Below are positions 8,817 to 16,826 of a DNA stretch of 64,000 nucleotides, piece after piece. Every line of letters begins with the position of its first letter. Within the stretch, counting starts at the first letter, position 1. Source of the stretch: Clostridium scatologenes. GTDB taxonomy: Bacteria; Bacillota; Clostridia; Clostridiales; Clostridiaceae. A program made the position numbers and the translations under genes. The DNA is taken from assembly GCF_000968375.1 (NCBI RefSeq), contig NZ_CP009933.1, positions 5,642,001-5,706,000 of the forward strand. Reading direction: 5' to 3'. Below the pieces are notes generated by a model. That model saw only the letters and a list, made by a program, of their open reading frames with translations, did not search any database and was not told the DNA's origin.

Positions 8817-9060
8817 AGATGTAATTGAATAAAAGGGCTGTCTGTCGTATAAAGCCTGGGTGCTGAGCCGGTGTGCGAACACTTGCAATGTTTTCAAGGA
8901 AATTATGATGGATTATAATGATGATGTTCCGTAATGGAATTCAATGGCTTGCTGATTAAAAAATTTCAATAGGAAGTTCTATCCTTCGTGAAATATTTTT
9001 GCAAGGTCGATTGACAGTTTCCTGTTTATCTATTGCACACTATATTTTAGGGAGGTTTTT
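8817..9060 (+). ncRNA. possible structured leader RNA upstream of the GTPase-like gene
   Basis: About 245 nt between a strong promoter and the gene at 9063, with locally raised GC at 8830-8890. Visible elements are GGCT...AGCC pairing at about 8836-8856, a GTGT/ACAC stem closed by a GCGA (GNRA) tetraloop at 8871-8882, CTTG/CAAG pairing just after, GGAA/TTCC pairing around 8898-8930, and an AGGA/TCCT hairpin near 8971-8985. No ORF is evident. I could not match it to a known riboswitch consensus. It may be a cis-regulatory leader or an RNA partner of the protein; only structure prediction by eye supports it. Confidence 0.4.
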
Positions 9061-9062
9061 TT

Positions 9063-11174
9063 ATGTTTAAAAACGAGATTATTAAGACAGAAACATTCTG
9101 TGGTAATGCAATGGTTGACAAGGCCTTCGTCATTGTTGGTATTGAACAAGAGCAGCTTTCACAATTGCCAGTAGTAACTTTTGCTGGAGAAAGCAAAGCC
9201 GCAAAAAGTACAATTATGGCAAAGCTACCTGAGGTTTCTTATCAAAATGGAATGATGATATTGACAGGAAAAGGAAGTACTACTTCTTATCCTACCTATA
9301 CTGTAATTGATCCTAATGCTAGTGATGCTAACATATGTATTTGTATTAAGAATGAAGATCAAATACGGGATTTTCTTTTAATGAATTTTAAGGATTCAAT
9401 GGTAAAGGGATTGAAGAGCATATTGTCAAGTATGCCTAAGGATGATGTAGCAATTGAACAATTTATGGATAAAGCTGTTGAGGATCGAATAGCTGATGAA
9501 GATGCAAAATTCAGGATTTCAAAGCTTTTGCGTGGTGAGAGTGCTGTTAAATATCGAGAGCTTATGAAAAAGTTACTCAACTCTTTAGTAGAACATGCCG
9601 ACAGCACATTTAGAGCTACTTATTTTGAAACAAAAAAAGAATCAGAAAAAGATGCCAATATGATGCTTTCAATATTAGTAGATCAAGTTTTAACTTTAGT
9701 AGATGATGTAGAAAAACAAGGACCATTAAACTTAGAAATAACAAATGATATGTCTGAAAAAGTTATTCCACAAATGATCAGTTTGATAATTAAGGAAGGA
9801 AACGATTGTCTTAAAGATTCATTTTTCTCTTCTAGTGAGGATGAAGAATCATCTGATAAGTTATCAGAAAATATGCTAAAACCTACCGTTCTATGGTACA
9901 AGAAAGGTATGAAAAGTGTTGAATTTGAAGAAATAATCAAAAAAGTTACAAATTCAAAGGAGTATGAAGAACAGTCTGTTGCATGTCTGATTGAGACAAT
10001 TATAATTAAAGTGCCTGGCAAGGGTGTATTTGTTGATAACATGGATTTGGGAACATCTTTTGCAAATAGCGGGAAACCATATATTATTGGTGATCTTATA
10101 GGGCTTAGTAACGATGGACTAGAGAATGTAAGCACGCTTGCACGGAAGGCTATGTTGGATACAATAAAGTACGATGTGGTAGTATATGTAGGAAAAATAA
10201 CTACAATTCCTGCTGTTCATACTAGTTATTTGAAAGCAATATTACAGACAATCCGACCAGCAAAATTAATTTTAGCACTTACATTCTGTGATAAAGATGA
10301 TATTTTTGATTCAGATGACGAAGTTGGAGAAGGTGATATCTATAAAATGACTCGTAGACATCAGAATGAGTTTTTAGATATTATAAAAGGGATTGGGGTA
10401 ACTGATGCACCAGTTATTATGCCAGTTCAAAAAGACATTATATGTTTAGCAAATATAGTTCCAAAACGCTTAGGTGGAGCGGCAGAAAGAGTATTCAAGT
10501 CAGATACACCTTATGATATGTTACGTATGTCGATAACTGATGGATATAGCGAAGTAAGGCAGCATATTCATATTAGTGGAGTTACGGAACAATCAGTATT
10601 TATGAAGCCATCTATAGAAGTTAATAGTGCTATTGGTGATACAATATCAAAGCTTACTCAGGCAATAAACGAAGAACTCAATGATTTGAAAGCTCGATCT
10701 AACAGAATACATCATTGGACGTTAGATGCAACATTATGGAAGTTATTGAATGGAGATGAGCATATATCTAATGCTCATAAATGGGATAACATTCGTATTA
10801 GTGTGTATACAAATATACGTAAAGTACTGTTAGAGAGTTATGGAACAATTAAGTTTGATGGTTCACTTAAAGTCACAAATGAAAGAGATGCTGATAGAAT
10901 TAGAAAAGAATTTAATGCAAATCTTTTAACAGAGTTAACTAAAGCAAGCCTATACCTTGTGTTAAGTGATTCTAAAAACTTTATAGAAAAGTCAGAATGC
11001 TATCAAGAAATACGAGTTCTTGCACGTCAACCTAAATACAATAAATGGCTTATATTTGAAGAATTAAGAAAGGTGCTACTAAATGCTGTAACACAAAATA
11101 TATACCTAGAAAAACTTCTTAATGATTCATTTGAAAATGCATGTCATGCGACATATAAAAGAATTTTATTTTAA
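9063..11174 (+). CDS. large P-loop GTPase-like protein (dynamin-like, tentative)
   Basis: 703 residues, RBS GGGAGG. The G1/Walker A-like motif GESKAAKST lies at residues 42-50, with Ala in place of the usual Gly before Lys. A G3-like DLIG is at 344-347 in a GKPYIIGDLIGLSND context, and a G4-like DKDD is at 410-413 after a hydrophobic strand (KLILALTFC). The region between G1 and G3 is unusually long (about 290 residues) and helical, and a helical C-terminal part follows G4. There are no membrane helices. This layout fits a dynamin-like or otherwise atypical GTPase, but nucleotide preference cannot be read from sequence. It is monocistronic, behind its own promoter and a structured-looking leader. 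Confidence 0.5.
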   Translation: MFKNEIIKTETFCGNAMVDKAFVIVGIEQEQLSQLPVVTFAGESKAAKSTIMAKLPEVSYQNGMMILTGKGSTTSYPTYTVIDPNASDANICICIKNEDQIRDFLLMNFKDSMVKGLKSILSSMPKDDVAIEQFMDKAVEDRIADEDAKFRISKLLRGESAVKYRELMKKLLNSLVEHADSTFRATYFETKKESEKDANMMLSILVDQVLTLVDDVEKQGPLNLEITNDMSEKVIPQMISLIIKEGNDCLKDSFFSSSEDEESSDKLSENMLKPTVLWYKKGMKSVEFEEIIKKVTNSKEYEEQSVACLIETIIIKVPGKGVFVDNMDLGTSFANSGKPYIIGDLIGLSNDGLENVSTLARKAMLDTIKYDVVVYVGKITTIPAVHTSYLKAILQTIRPAKLILALTFCDKDDIFDSDDEVGEGDIYKMTRRHQNEFLDIIKGIGVTDAPVIMPVQKDIICLANIVPKRLGGAAERVFKSDTPYDMLRMSITDGYSEVRQHIHISGVTEQSVFMKPSIEVNSAIGDTISKLTQAINEELNDLKARSNRIHHWTLDATLWKLLNGDEHISNAHKWDNIRISVYTNIRKVLLESYGTIKFDGSLKVTNERDADRIRKEFNANLLTELTKASLYLVLSDSKNFIEKSECYQEIRVLARQPKYNKWLIFEELRKVLLNAVTQNIYLEKLLNDSFENACHATYKRILF

Positions 11175-11543
11175 TTATTTATAAATAATACTCCGCAGTG
11201 TATAAGCTACGATGACAATTAAAGCAAACACTGTGAAGCATTTTATAAATTGAACTAATACGGTTAAAATAATTATTTATAAGTGAATTTATTTAATGTG
11301 AATAAAGTTGTATCAATATTATTGTTACTAGATGTAGATTATATATAGGTTATTACATTAAAGAGAAAATTATATAGTTAGGTTATTATTTTGAGAAAAT
11401 ATTAAGTTCATAGTCTTTTTATTTTATGTATTAACAGGTAGTTCAACTTTGAATTGGACTACCTATTTTATTATGCTTATATCAACAATTTAATCTAGTG
11501 GAGCTTTAATATTAAATTGATTGGTAAGTGTAGAACCGATTTT
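11175..11543. other. intergenic region between convergent genes
   Basis: AT-rich spacer. Besides the terminator at 11436-11470 it holds only a weak CAGTGT/ACACTG inverted repeat near 11197-11236. No ORF or promoter could be supported. Confidence 0.6.
11436..11470 (+). terminator. terminator, possibly bidirectional
   Basis: AGGTAGTTCAA (11436-11446) pairs with TTGGACTACCT (11454-11464) around a 7-nt loop and is followed by ATTTTATT. It lies between the convergent GTPase-like gene and the gene ending at 11544. Confidence 0.7.
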
Positions 11544-11810
11544 CTAGATTATATGTGCTATAAAATAAATTTTGTCTTTTTTAAACGAAATGCTATCAAG
11601 GTAATTTTGGTATTTTTTTATTTTATCAATTGACTTTAAGTTTTTAATTGCTATATTCAGTTCTGATTCTAATGCAACAATTTTCTCATATACAAAAGCA
11701 GCTTTTCTGTCCATGTCTGGACCTGTATAAGCTAATATATTTTGGATATCATATAATAAATCCATACTCTTAGCCTCTAATCCAATATAGTTTTCTGGTG
11801 ACATTGACAC
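11544..11810 (-). CDS. small helical protein of unknown function
   Basis: 88 residues, GTG start with AAGGAG about 9 nt upstream. Predominantly helical and charged, no Cys pairs and no membrane segment; the C-terminus is YFIAHII. It is the second gene of a two-gene unit, 33 bp after the 308-residue gene. I do not recognise a family. Its place in the island suggests it works with its larger partner. Confidence 0.55.
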   Translation of the reverse strand: MSMSPENYIGLEAKSMDLLYDIQNILAYTGPDMDRKAAFVYEKIVALESELNIAIKNLKSIDKIKKYQNYLDSISFKKDKIYFIAHII

Positions 11811-11843
11811 TTTATATTTTCTCCTTATAATACAATTTTAAGT

Positions 11844-12770
11844 TTATTTACCATTTAGTAGTAATTTCCGATAATCTGAGCTTGTTTTTTGAATTATTGC
11901 TTCTCTATCTTCAGCACTCATATTAAGTACATCCTCACGAATAGAATTGCTCAAAGTATCTATCTTTTTTTGTATAGCTCTAATTTTTGCATCACGATTT
12001 TTCTTTAATTCGATTTTATCACAAGTTTCATAAATTTTATTTTTTAAATCTATATAGCCTTTATTTTGAAGACATTTTAGCGTTACTAACCAATTTATTT
12101 CTCTTTCCTCATTATTATCTTTGCTGCTTGAAATAAGTCTATCTTCTGGAGGAATTATTAAGTCAACAGCTTTAGTAAATTCAGCATCTGGGTATGAATT
12201 TTGTGAGTGAGTAAATCTTTCATAACCATAATTAATTTCTGTATGGAGTAATTTTAAATTAGAAATTAATTCATTATGGTCACATACATAAGTTTTTTTA
12301 TCAGAGCGATACTCTTGTAATTCTTTTAATATGTTTGTTAGGGTATCTTCAATTTCTAAACATTTTCTTCTAACATCATTTTTGGTTTGGTGCTCAATAG
12401 AGTATAATTGTTCTTCTAATTCTTTTTCGGTACTGACATTCAAAATTATTTTTTTAAATCCATTAATTATGTTATCAATGTAGTTGCAATTTACTATATC
12501 AAAAGATTCTCTTCTTACATTCACCATGTTTTCCGTTCCATATTCATGTAATATTATCCATTTAATAAATTCTTTATCTTCGTCAAATATTCTATATTTT
12601 CCACCAACTTTCAATGATTCAAGATTAATGCCCATTACTAAAGCTATCTCACAGTATCTTTTTGTCATGTCTTCGATAAACGTACCTAGGTCGGTATAAT
12701 TCCAGTGGTTTTCATCTTCCTCATATAAATTTATAGCAAATTTTCTAAAACTCAAATAACTATTACTCAT
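11844..12770 (-). CDS. helical protein of unknown function, first gene of a two-gene operon
   Basis: 308 residues, AAGGAG 9 nt before the ATG. The sequence is mostly charged helices, with Lys/Glu/Asn/Ile richness and a C-terminal coiled-coil-like part (about 235-305). There is no signal peptide, membrane helix or nucleotide-binding motif. It is divergent from the SIR2/AbiH-like gene at 13016, with a 245-bp shared upstream region. No family is recognised; the neighbourhood hints at a phage-defence or mobile-element role, but nothing in the protein proves it. Confidence 0.55.
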   Translation of the reverse strand: MSNSYLSFRKFAINLYEEDENHWNYTDLGTFIEDMTKRYCEIALVMGINLESLKVGGKYRIFDEDKEFIKWIILHEYGTENMVNVRRESFDIVNCNYIDNIINGFKKIILNVSTEKELEEQLYSIEHQTKNDVRRKCLEIEDTLTNILKELQEYRSDKKTYVCDHNELISNLKLLHTEINYGYERFTHSQNSYPDAEFTKAVDLIIPPEDRLISSSKDNNEEREINWLVTLKCLQNKGYIDLKNKIYETCDKIELKKNRDAKIRAIQKKIDTLSNSIREDVLNMSAEDREAIIQKTSSDYRKLLLNGK

Positions 12771-13015
12771 ATCAGATCAACTCCTTCTAGTTTAAGTATA
12801 TAAAAAAAGTTTCTAGATATCTATGTGTTGGGTATGAGCAGAATTGAACACAAAGAAAATAATTACAAAGATACAATTAGACAACATTATAGCACAAAGC
12901 ATGTACAAACTATATGGAAAGTATGCTACAATTTTTATAATATCAAAAGCTAAATTATTTACGATATATAGCTGTTCTTAGCTATATTAAAAACTTAATG
13001 AAGAAGGTGTTTGAA

Positions 13016-14125
13016 ATGAAAAGTATTTTAGTTGGAAATGGTATAAATATACAAATAGGCGGAAGAGATTACACCAATCATAAAATAATTACAAGGCTAT
13101 TAAGTAATTTAGAAACTAACGATTATTCTAGGGTTTTTGCAGGTAAGATAAATAATGAGCAGTTGAAGGTGGTTCTTAATGGTATTCATGGTGAGTTGAA
13201 AAAAATACTTAGAGGTGAATATGATATATATTGCAGTACACCAGACGAAAAGCAGACTTTAGAAAGAGTAAAGAAGCAATATACCTTATCATCGAGTATG
13301 TTTTCAGTAGGTATGGAGGATTATTTTTTCATATTCCTTTTAATACACAAAAAATATCATGATTCTGAAATTATTAAGAGAGCTACTCATGACGGTATGT
13401 GTTTCTTGTTTTTAGATGCAATTTATAATAATGGTGATATACAGAAACTTAGTGAGAGGCTTAGTGCTGTTAAACGTGAAAAATTATACAATCTATTCAG
13501 CGAATTTGATGATATATTTACTGTTAATTATGATTGTAATATAGAAAAGCTTTCGGGGAGGAAAGTTTACCATTTACATGGAGATTTTAATACCCTTTAT
13601 GACCAATACGATACTAATACTTGTATTGGAAAAGCATATGAAAAACTTGGAGAAGAAAACCCTGTTACACCAGATACTAGGCACATATATTGTAATGCAA
13701 TTATGGGTTTTTGTGGACCATATAAGGAAGAGGTTATGAGAAGCTTTCAAAAATCTAAATCAGCACTTGAATTTGTAACATTAAAGGTTAAAACTGATAG
13801 TTCAGTAGATGAAAATATGGGGAAATTTAAGTATTCAAAAGACACACAAGAAAGGCTTGCTTATGCAATGTATGAAGCATTAAGAGAAAACCCCAATCTA
13901 GGGTATCTTGACTATCATAAAGAGGATTTGGAAAAAATTTCTGGCGAATTGAGTATAGCGGGATTATCTCCTAATAATGATGATCATATTTGGGGAATAC
14001 TAAGAAATAATAGTAAACTAGCTAAAATAACGTATTATTATAAGAGTCAAGAGGATAAAGAAACAGTTGAAAGCCTATATGCAGATATGAATATTACAAC
14101 TGTACCTGTTGAAAAATTGTGGTAG
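13016..14125 (+). CDS. SIR2-like/AbiH-like protein (possible NADase-type defence effector)
   Basis: 369 residues from the ATG at 13016 (GAAGGTG upstream; an ATG at 12998 lacks an RBS). The N-terminus has a glycine-rich nucleotide-binding loop LVGNGINIQ. Mid-protein TVNYDCNIEKL...VYHLHGDF is the signature of SIR2-like and AbiH-type proteins. The C-terminus (LSIAGLSPNNDDHIWGILRN, then ITYYYKSQEDKE) resembles the end of AbiH/SIR2_2 domains. Relatives act in abortive infection, some by NAD depletion. The catalytic activity here is inferred. No obvious partner gene is encoded beside it apart from the divergent two-gene unit. Confidence 0.6.
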   Translation: MKSILVGNGINIQIGGRDYTNHKIITRLLSNLETNDYSRVFAGKINNEQLKVVLNGIHGELKKILRGEYDIYCSTPDEKQTLERVKKQYTLSSSMFSVGMEDYFFIFLLIHKKYHDSEIIKRATHDGMCFLFLDAIYNNGDIQKLSERLSAVKREKLYNLFSEFDDIFTVNYDCNIEKLSGRKVYHLHGDFNTLYDQYDTNTCIGKAYEKLGEENPVTPDTRHIYCNAIMGFCGPYKEEVMRSFQKSKSALEFVTLKVKTDSSVDENMGKFKYSKDTQERLAYAMYEALRENPNLGYLDYHKEDLEKISGELSIAGLSPNNDDHIWGILRNNSKLAKITYYYKSQEDKETVESLYADMNITTVPVEKLW

Positions 14126-14144
14126 TCACTATACAAATAATATT

Positions 14145-14288
14145 ATGAAAGCTCTTGTAAATTATTTTGATTTCAAAATGAATCTAGAGGTAGAAGGTGA
14201 ATCAGAAAAACTATATCTACAATATATATCTATGAAAATAACTGATACTGATTTTGTAGTGTGTTGTACAAATAGGAAAGATTTATAG
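14145..14288 (+). CDS. short ORF, doubtful
   Basis: 47 codons (MKALVNYFDFKMNLEVEGES at the start), 19 bp after the SIR2/AbiH-like gene. There is no clear RBS. Composition (alternating hydrophobic/charged, CC pair near the end) could be a real small protein or the remnant of a longer one. Kept only because of its position. Confidence 0.2.
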   Translation: MKALVNYFDFKMNLEVEGESEKLYLQYISMKITDTDFVVCCTNRKDL

Positions 14289-14475
14289 CTGTGGAATTGG
14301 CTTACCTAAATAGGTAAGAGAGTCTTAAGTAAAAATTTATGTAAGATAGTTGATTTAAAATCTTGTTATTTTAGAAGTACTTGCAAAACATTCTTATAAT
14401 TTTTGAATTCTTGTAAGTTAGAGAACAGAATTGATGTAAGAAGTTAAAAGTGGTGCACTTTTTAGCAGAAATCTT

Positions 14476-14532
14476 ATACAATTTAGCGATATTAAAATCA
14501 ATACCTTCAACTAAAAAGTCGCTAAATTGTAT
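14476..14532. repeat. 14-bp perfect inverted repeat
   Basis: ATACAATTTAGCGA at 14476-14489 is exactly complementary to TCGCTAAATTGTAT at 14519-14532, with a 29-nt spacer. There is no T-run, so it is not a classic terminator. It could be a protein-binding site, a transposon-end relic or an RNA hairpin. Confidence 0.7.
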
Positions 14533-14640
14533 CAATATTTTAGTTATTAGACAATTATTTAGATGAGTAATAGTAAGTATTGCTTATTTTTTTATTTAAA
14601 AAATAATTTAATAAAGTAAAAATATGATGAATTTTATAAA

Positions 14641-14675
14641 GACATGACTTGCTTATAGTAAGCCGTGTTTTTTTC
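14641..14675 (+). terminator. terminator-like hairpin
   Basis: ACATGACTTGCTTA pairs imperfectly with the following TAGTAAGCCGTGT, then a T-rich tract. No annotated gene ends directly before it, so it may end a transcript from the 13016 region or an unseen RNA. Confidence 0.45.
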
Positions 14676-14826
14676 TTATGTTACAAGATTAAAGCTATAT
14701 ATAAGTGTTGAAAGTTATATAAATGCATATTATAATTTAATTATACAAATTAACAGAATTAATCGAAAAATATGTAAAAAAGTAAAAATCAAAATATTTT
14801 GGTTGAATTTGCGGAGGTGAATTTAT

Positions 14827-14922
14827 TTGAAAAAATTAGGGACAAAAACATTAATAACTATTGCGGTATCTTCATTGGTGATAGCCATTATGGGAGGATT
14901 TGCTTTATTTAAGAAAAAGTAG
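14827..14922 (+). CDS. 31-residue single-pass membrane peptide
   Basis: TTG start with a strong GGAGGTGA (14813-14820) 6 nt upstream. The product begins MKKLGTKTLI, has one hydrophobic helix (TIAVSSLVIAIMGGFALF) and ends in KKK. Basic ends around a single helix are typical of small bacterial membrane peptides, including some type I toxins, but no antisense antitoxin RNA could be shown. The quality of the RBS is the main reason to call it. Confidence 0.5.
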   Translation: MKKLGTKTLITIAVSSLVIAIMGGFALFKKK

Positions 14923-15067
14923 TTAGATAAGTTATTAAAACAAGCTTCATTAAGCTAAAATTTTTTCAACTTAGATTTATGTGTTAATTTTCCTAAGCAT
15001 TTTTTATAAAGAGGTATTGATTATAATAAATAATTAGAAAAATTTACTTGTATTTAGTTTGTTATTG

Positions 15068-15097
15068 AAATAAGGTGATTAAAGCCTTATTTTTTTA
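15068..15097 (+). terminator. Rho-independent terminator
   Basis: AAATAAGG (15068-15075) pairs with CCTTATTT (15085-15092), followed by T-rich sequence. It could end the transcript of the 31-residue peptide. Confidence 0.6.
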
Positions 15098-15183
15098 ATT
15101 TTTTTAATATTATGCATAACAGCATAAAACGACTTTTTTCGATTATAATGAAATATATATTTATATAAATGGGGAGTTGTTTT

Positions 15184-15828
15184 ATGAAAATCAATAATTT
15201 TGTATTATATGAAAATAATAAAAATGACAGCTTTGCATATGGCACAAAATTCATACCAAAAAGAACATTAAACAAGTCAACAGATTCTATGGTTGCTTCT
15301 ATAGAAAAATATGTTAGTGGCAAAGATACTTACAATATATCATTTAAAAAGAATAATAATGGTAAAACTTATTCAAATAGCTATAACTTTACTAAGAAAA
15401 TTTTTAAACAATATATAAATTTTTTAACTAACTTTACTATTGATACAGTAAATGATCATTCAAATTTAGAAAAGAGTTTTACTGTGGAACCTGAATGTGA
15501 AATAATTTTAAGTTCTCTTGATAAGGAGCATGTTAAAATATGTTCTATAAAGCATAAACAAAATTCTTTGAATAGAATATTTTTTACACTGTTAAAAAAG
15601 GAATTGTTAACTTATATAAATGTTTTAGAAAACATTTATGAAGGTAAGGAAATTATGAGTTCTTTAGGTTATGAGATGGGATTTTTAATTAATCCATTAA
15701 GTAAAAAAGAAAGAGACGAATTATATTTAAGCACGCTTTATGCGTTAGCAGATGGTGCATTAGATGGAAAAGATGAAAAAGCATTTTATAATATATCAAA
15801 AGAAATAAAGAGAATCTTAAACTATTAA
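15184..15828 (+). CDS. conserved-looking protein of unknown function
   Basis: 214 residues from the ATG at 15184 with GGGGAG upstream; an earlier in-frame ATG at 15169 overlaps that RBS. Lys/Asn/Ser-rich, no membrane helix. The C-terminal 60 residues (SKKERDELYLSTLYALADGALDGKDEKAF in part) look like a small helical, EF-hand- or TerB-like segment with ADGALDGKDEKAF. I do not recognise a family. It is monocistronic and ends at a clear terminator. Confidence 0.55.
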   Translation: MKINNFVLYENNKNDSFAYGTKFIPKRTLNKSTDSMVASIEKYVSGKDTYNISFKKNNNGKTYSNSYNFTKKIFKQYINFLTNFTIDTVNDHSNLEKSFTVEPECEIILSSLDKEHVKICSIKHKQNSLNRIFFTLLKKELLTYINVLENIYEGKEIMSSLGYEMGFLINPLSKKERDELYLSTLYALADGALDGKDEKAFYNISKEIKRILNY

Positions 15829-15868
15829 AAAATAAGTTAGCTGTAATTTGACAGTTAACTTATTTTGT
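15828..15868. terminator. terminator between convergent genes
   Basis: AAAATAAGTTA/TAACTTATTTT arms with an inner CTGT/ACAG pairing and a 6-nt loop, T-rich on the + strand and A-rich on the other side. It can serve the gene ending at 15828 and the deacetylase ending at 15887. Confidence 0.8.
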
Positions 15869-15886
15869 TATATAGGGTATTAACCT

Positions 15887-16627
15887 TTAATTTTTTACTC
15901 TAAAATAGTATTCAGGTGTATCTGGAGTAATAGGTTTAAAATGATAGCCTAAATTTTTGTAGTATAGTATTACAGATTCTAAGCAATTACAGGTGCTTTT
16001 ATTGTTTGCATCACAGTGCATGAGTAAAAATATTTTATTAGGATTAATACATTTCTGTGTAGCTTCTCTATATAATTTATTTGGTTTAATATTATAATTA
16101 ATGCCATCAGAAGTACATAAGTTCCAATCATATATTTTATAATTTTGTGCATGTAATTTTTCTAGAAGATTTTTAGTTAAGTGCTTTTTACTTCCAGAAG
16201 GAAATCTTATTATTTTAGGTTCTATATTAAGTACTTTTTTTATTTCCATAGAAGTTTCATTCATTTCGTTTATAAAATCTTTATCACTTGCATAAATCTT
16301 TTTATATTCATGAGTATATGTATGTAATCCTATGCTGTGACCTTCGTTATACATTCTTTTTAAAATATCTTCTCGACCATTTATTTTGTAGCCAACCACA
16401 AAAAAAGTAGCTTTTACATTTTGTTGTTTTAAAATATCTAACATTTTATTCGTTACATTAGTACTAGGACCATCATCAAAAGTTAAATATATAATTTTTT
16501 CATCCATAGAACTTGGAGAGGCTTTAACATTATTTTAAAAATTTATTGGTATAGTACAGTAGAGTAATATAAAGATGATAGATAGACATAAAATTGATAT
16601 CAATACTGTTTTATTCTTTGTTTTCAT
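15887..16627 (-). pseudogene. polysaccharide deacetylase interrupted by an in-frame stop codon
   Basis: The catalytic part (from the ATG at 16507, 206 residues) has all NodB motifs: TFDDGP, GLHTYTH, RFPSG and a final LMHC in place of the usual LMHD-like motif. It has no RBS. Upstream in the same frame an ATG at 16627 with GGAGG (16636-16640) encodes a signal anchor (MKTKNKTVLISILCLSIIF at the start) that ends at TAA 16537-16535, 9 codons before the inner ATG. The intact ancestor was therefore a membrane-anchored peptidoglycan/chitin deacetylase. As it stands the enzyme is unexported, inactive, or made by readthrough. Sequencing error is possible. Confidence 0.75.
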
Positions 16628-16740
16628 AGTGTATTCCTCCATATTGTATTTATAATTTTAGTTTTATCATTAAAAATTACTTATATTGAGTTTATAGCTA
16701 GTATATGCACTATGAAAAATTTTAATAGTTGGTATATCTA

Positions 16741-16813
16741 AAAAGAAGCTGTTACATTAAGGATGAATATCAGAATATAGTGTATATAAACTCCTTAGTG
16801 AAACAACCTCTTT
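16741..16813. terminator. long imperfect hairpin, terminator of lepB or bidirectional
   Basis: About 22 bp of near-complementary arms (16743-16764 and 16790-16812) start with AAGAAGCTG and end with CAACCTCTT, followed by a T-run on the + strand. It lies 14 bp beyond the end of the minus-strand lepB gene. Confidence 0.55.
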
Positions 16814-16826
16814 TTTATTAATATGC

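Larger units (their letters stand above)
14289..14826. other. intergenic region with inverted repeat and terminator
   Basis: About 540 bp without a convincing gene. It contains the 14-bp inverted repeat at 14476-14532 and the terminator-like hairpin at 14641-14675. The rest is AT-rich and featureless to my reading. Confidence 0.6.

Noticed and set aside
8817..9060. Group II intron or known riboswitch in the leader
   Set aside because: The GTGCGAAC string recalls an intron 5' end, but no domain V or intron-encoded protein is present, and the riboswitch consensus patterns I checked by eye (T-box, c-di-GMP, glycine) are missing.
9683..10135. 150-residue antisense ORF in the GTPase-like gene
   Set aside because: Low-complexity Ser/Ile/Phe composition of a shadow, without RBS.
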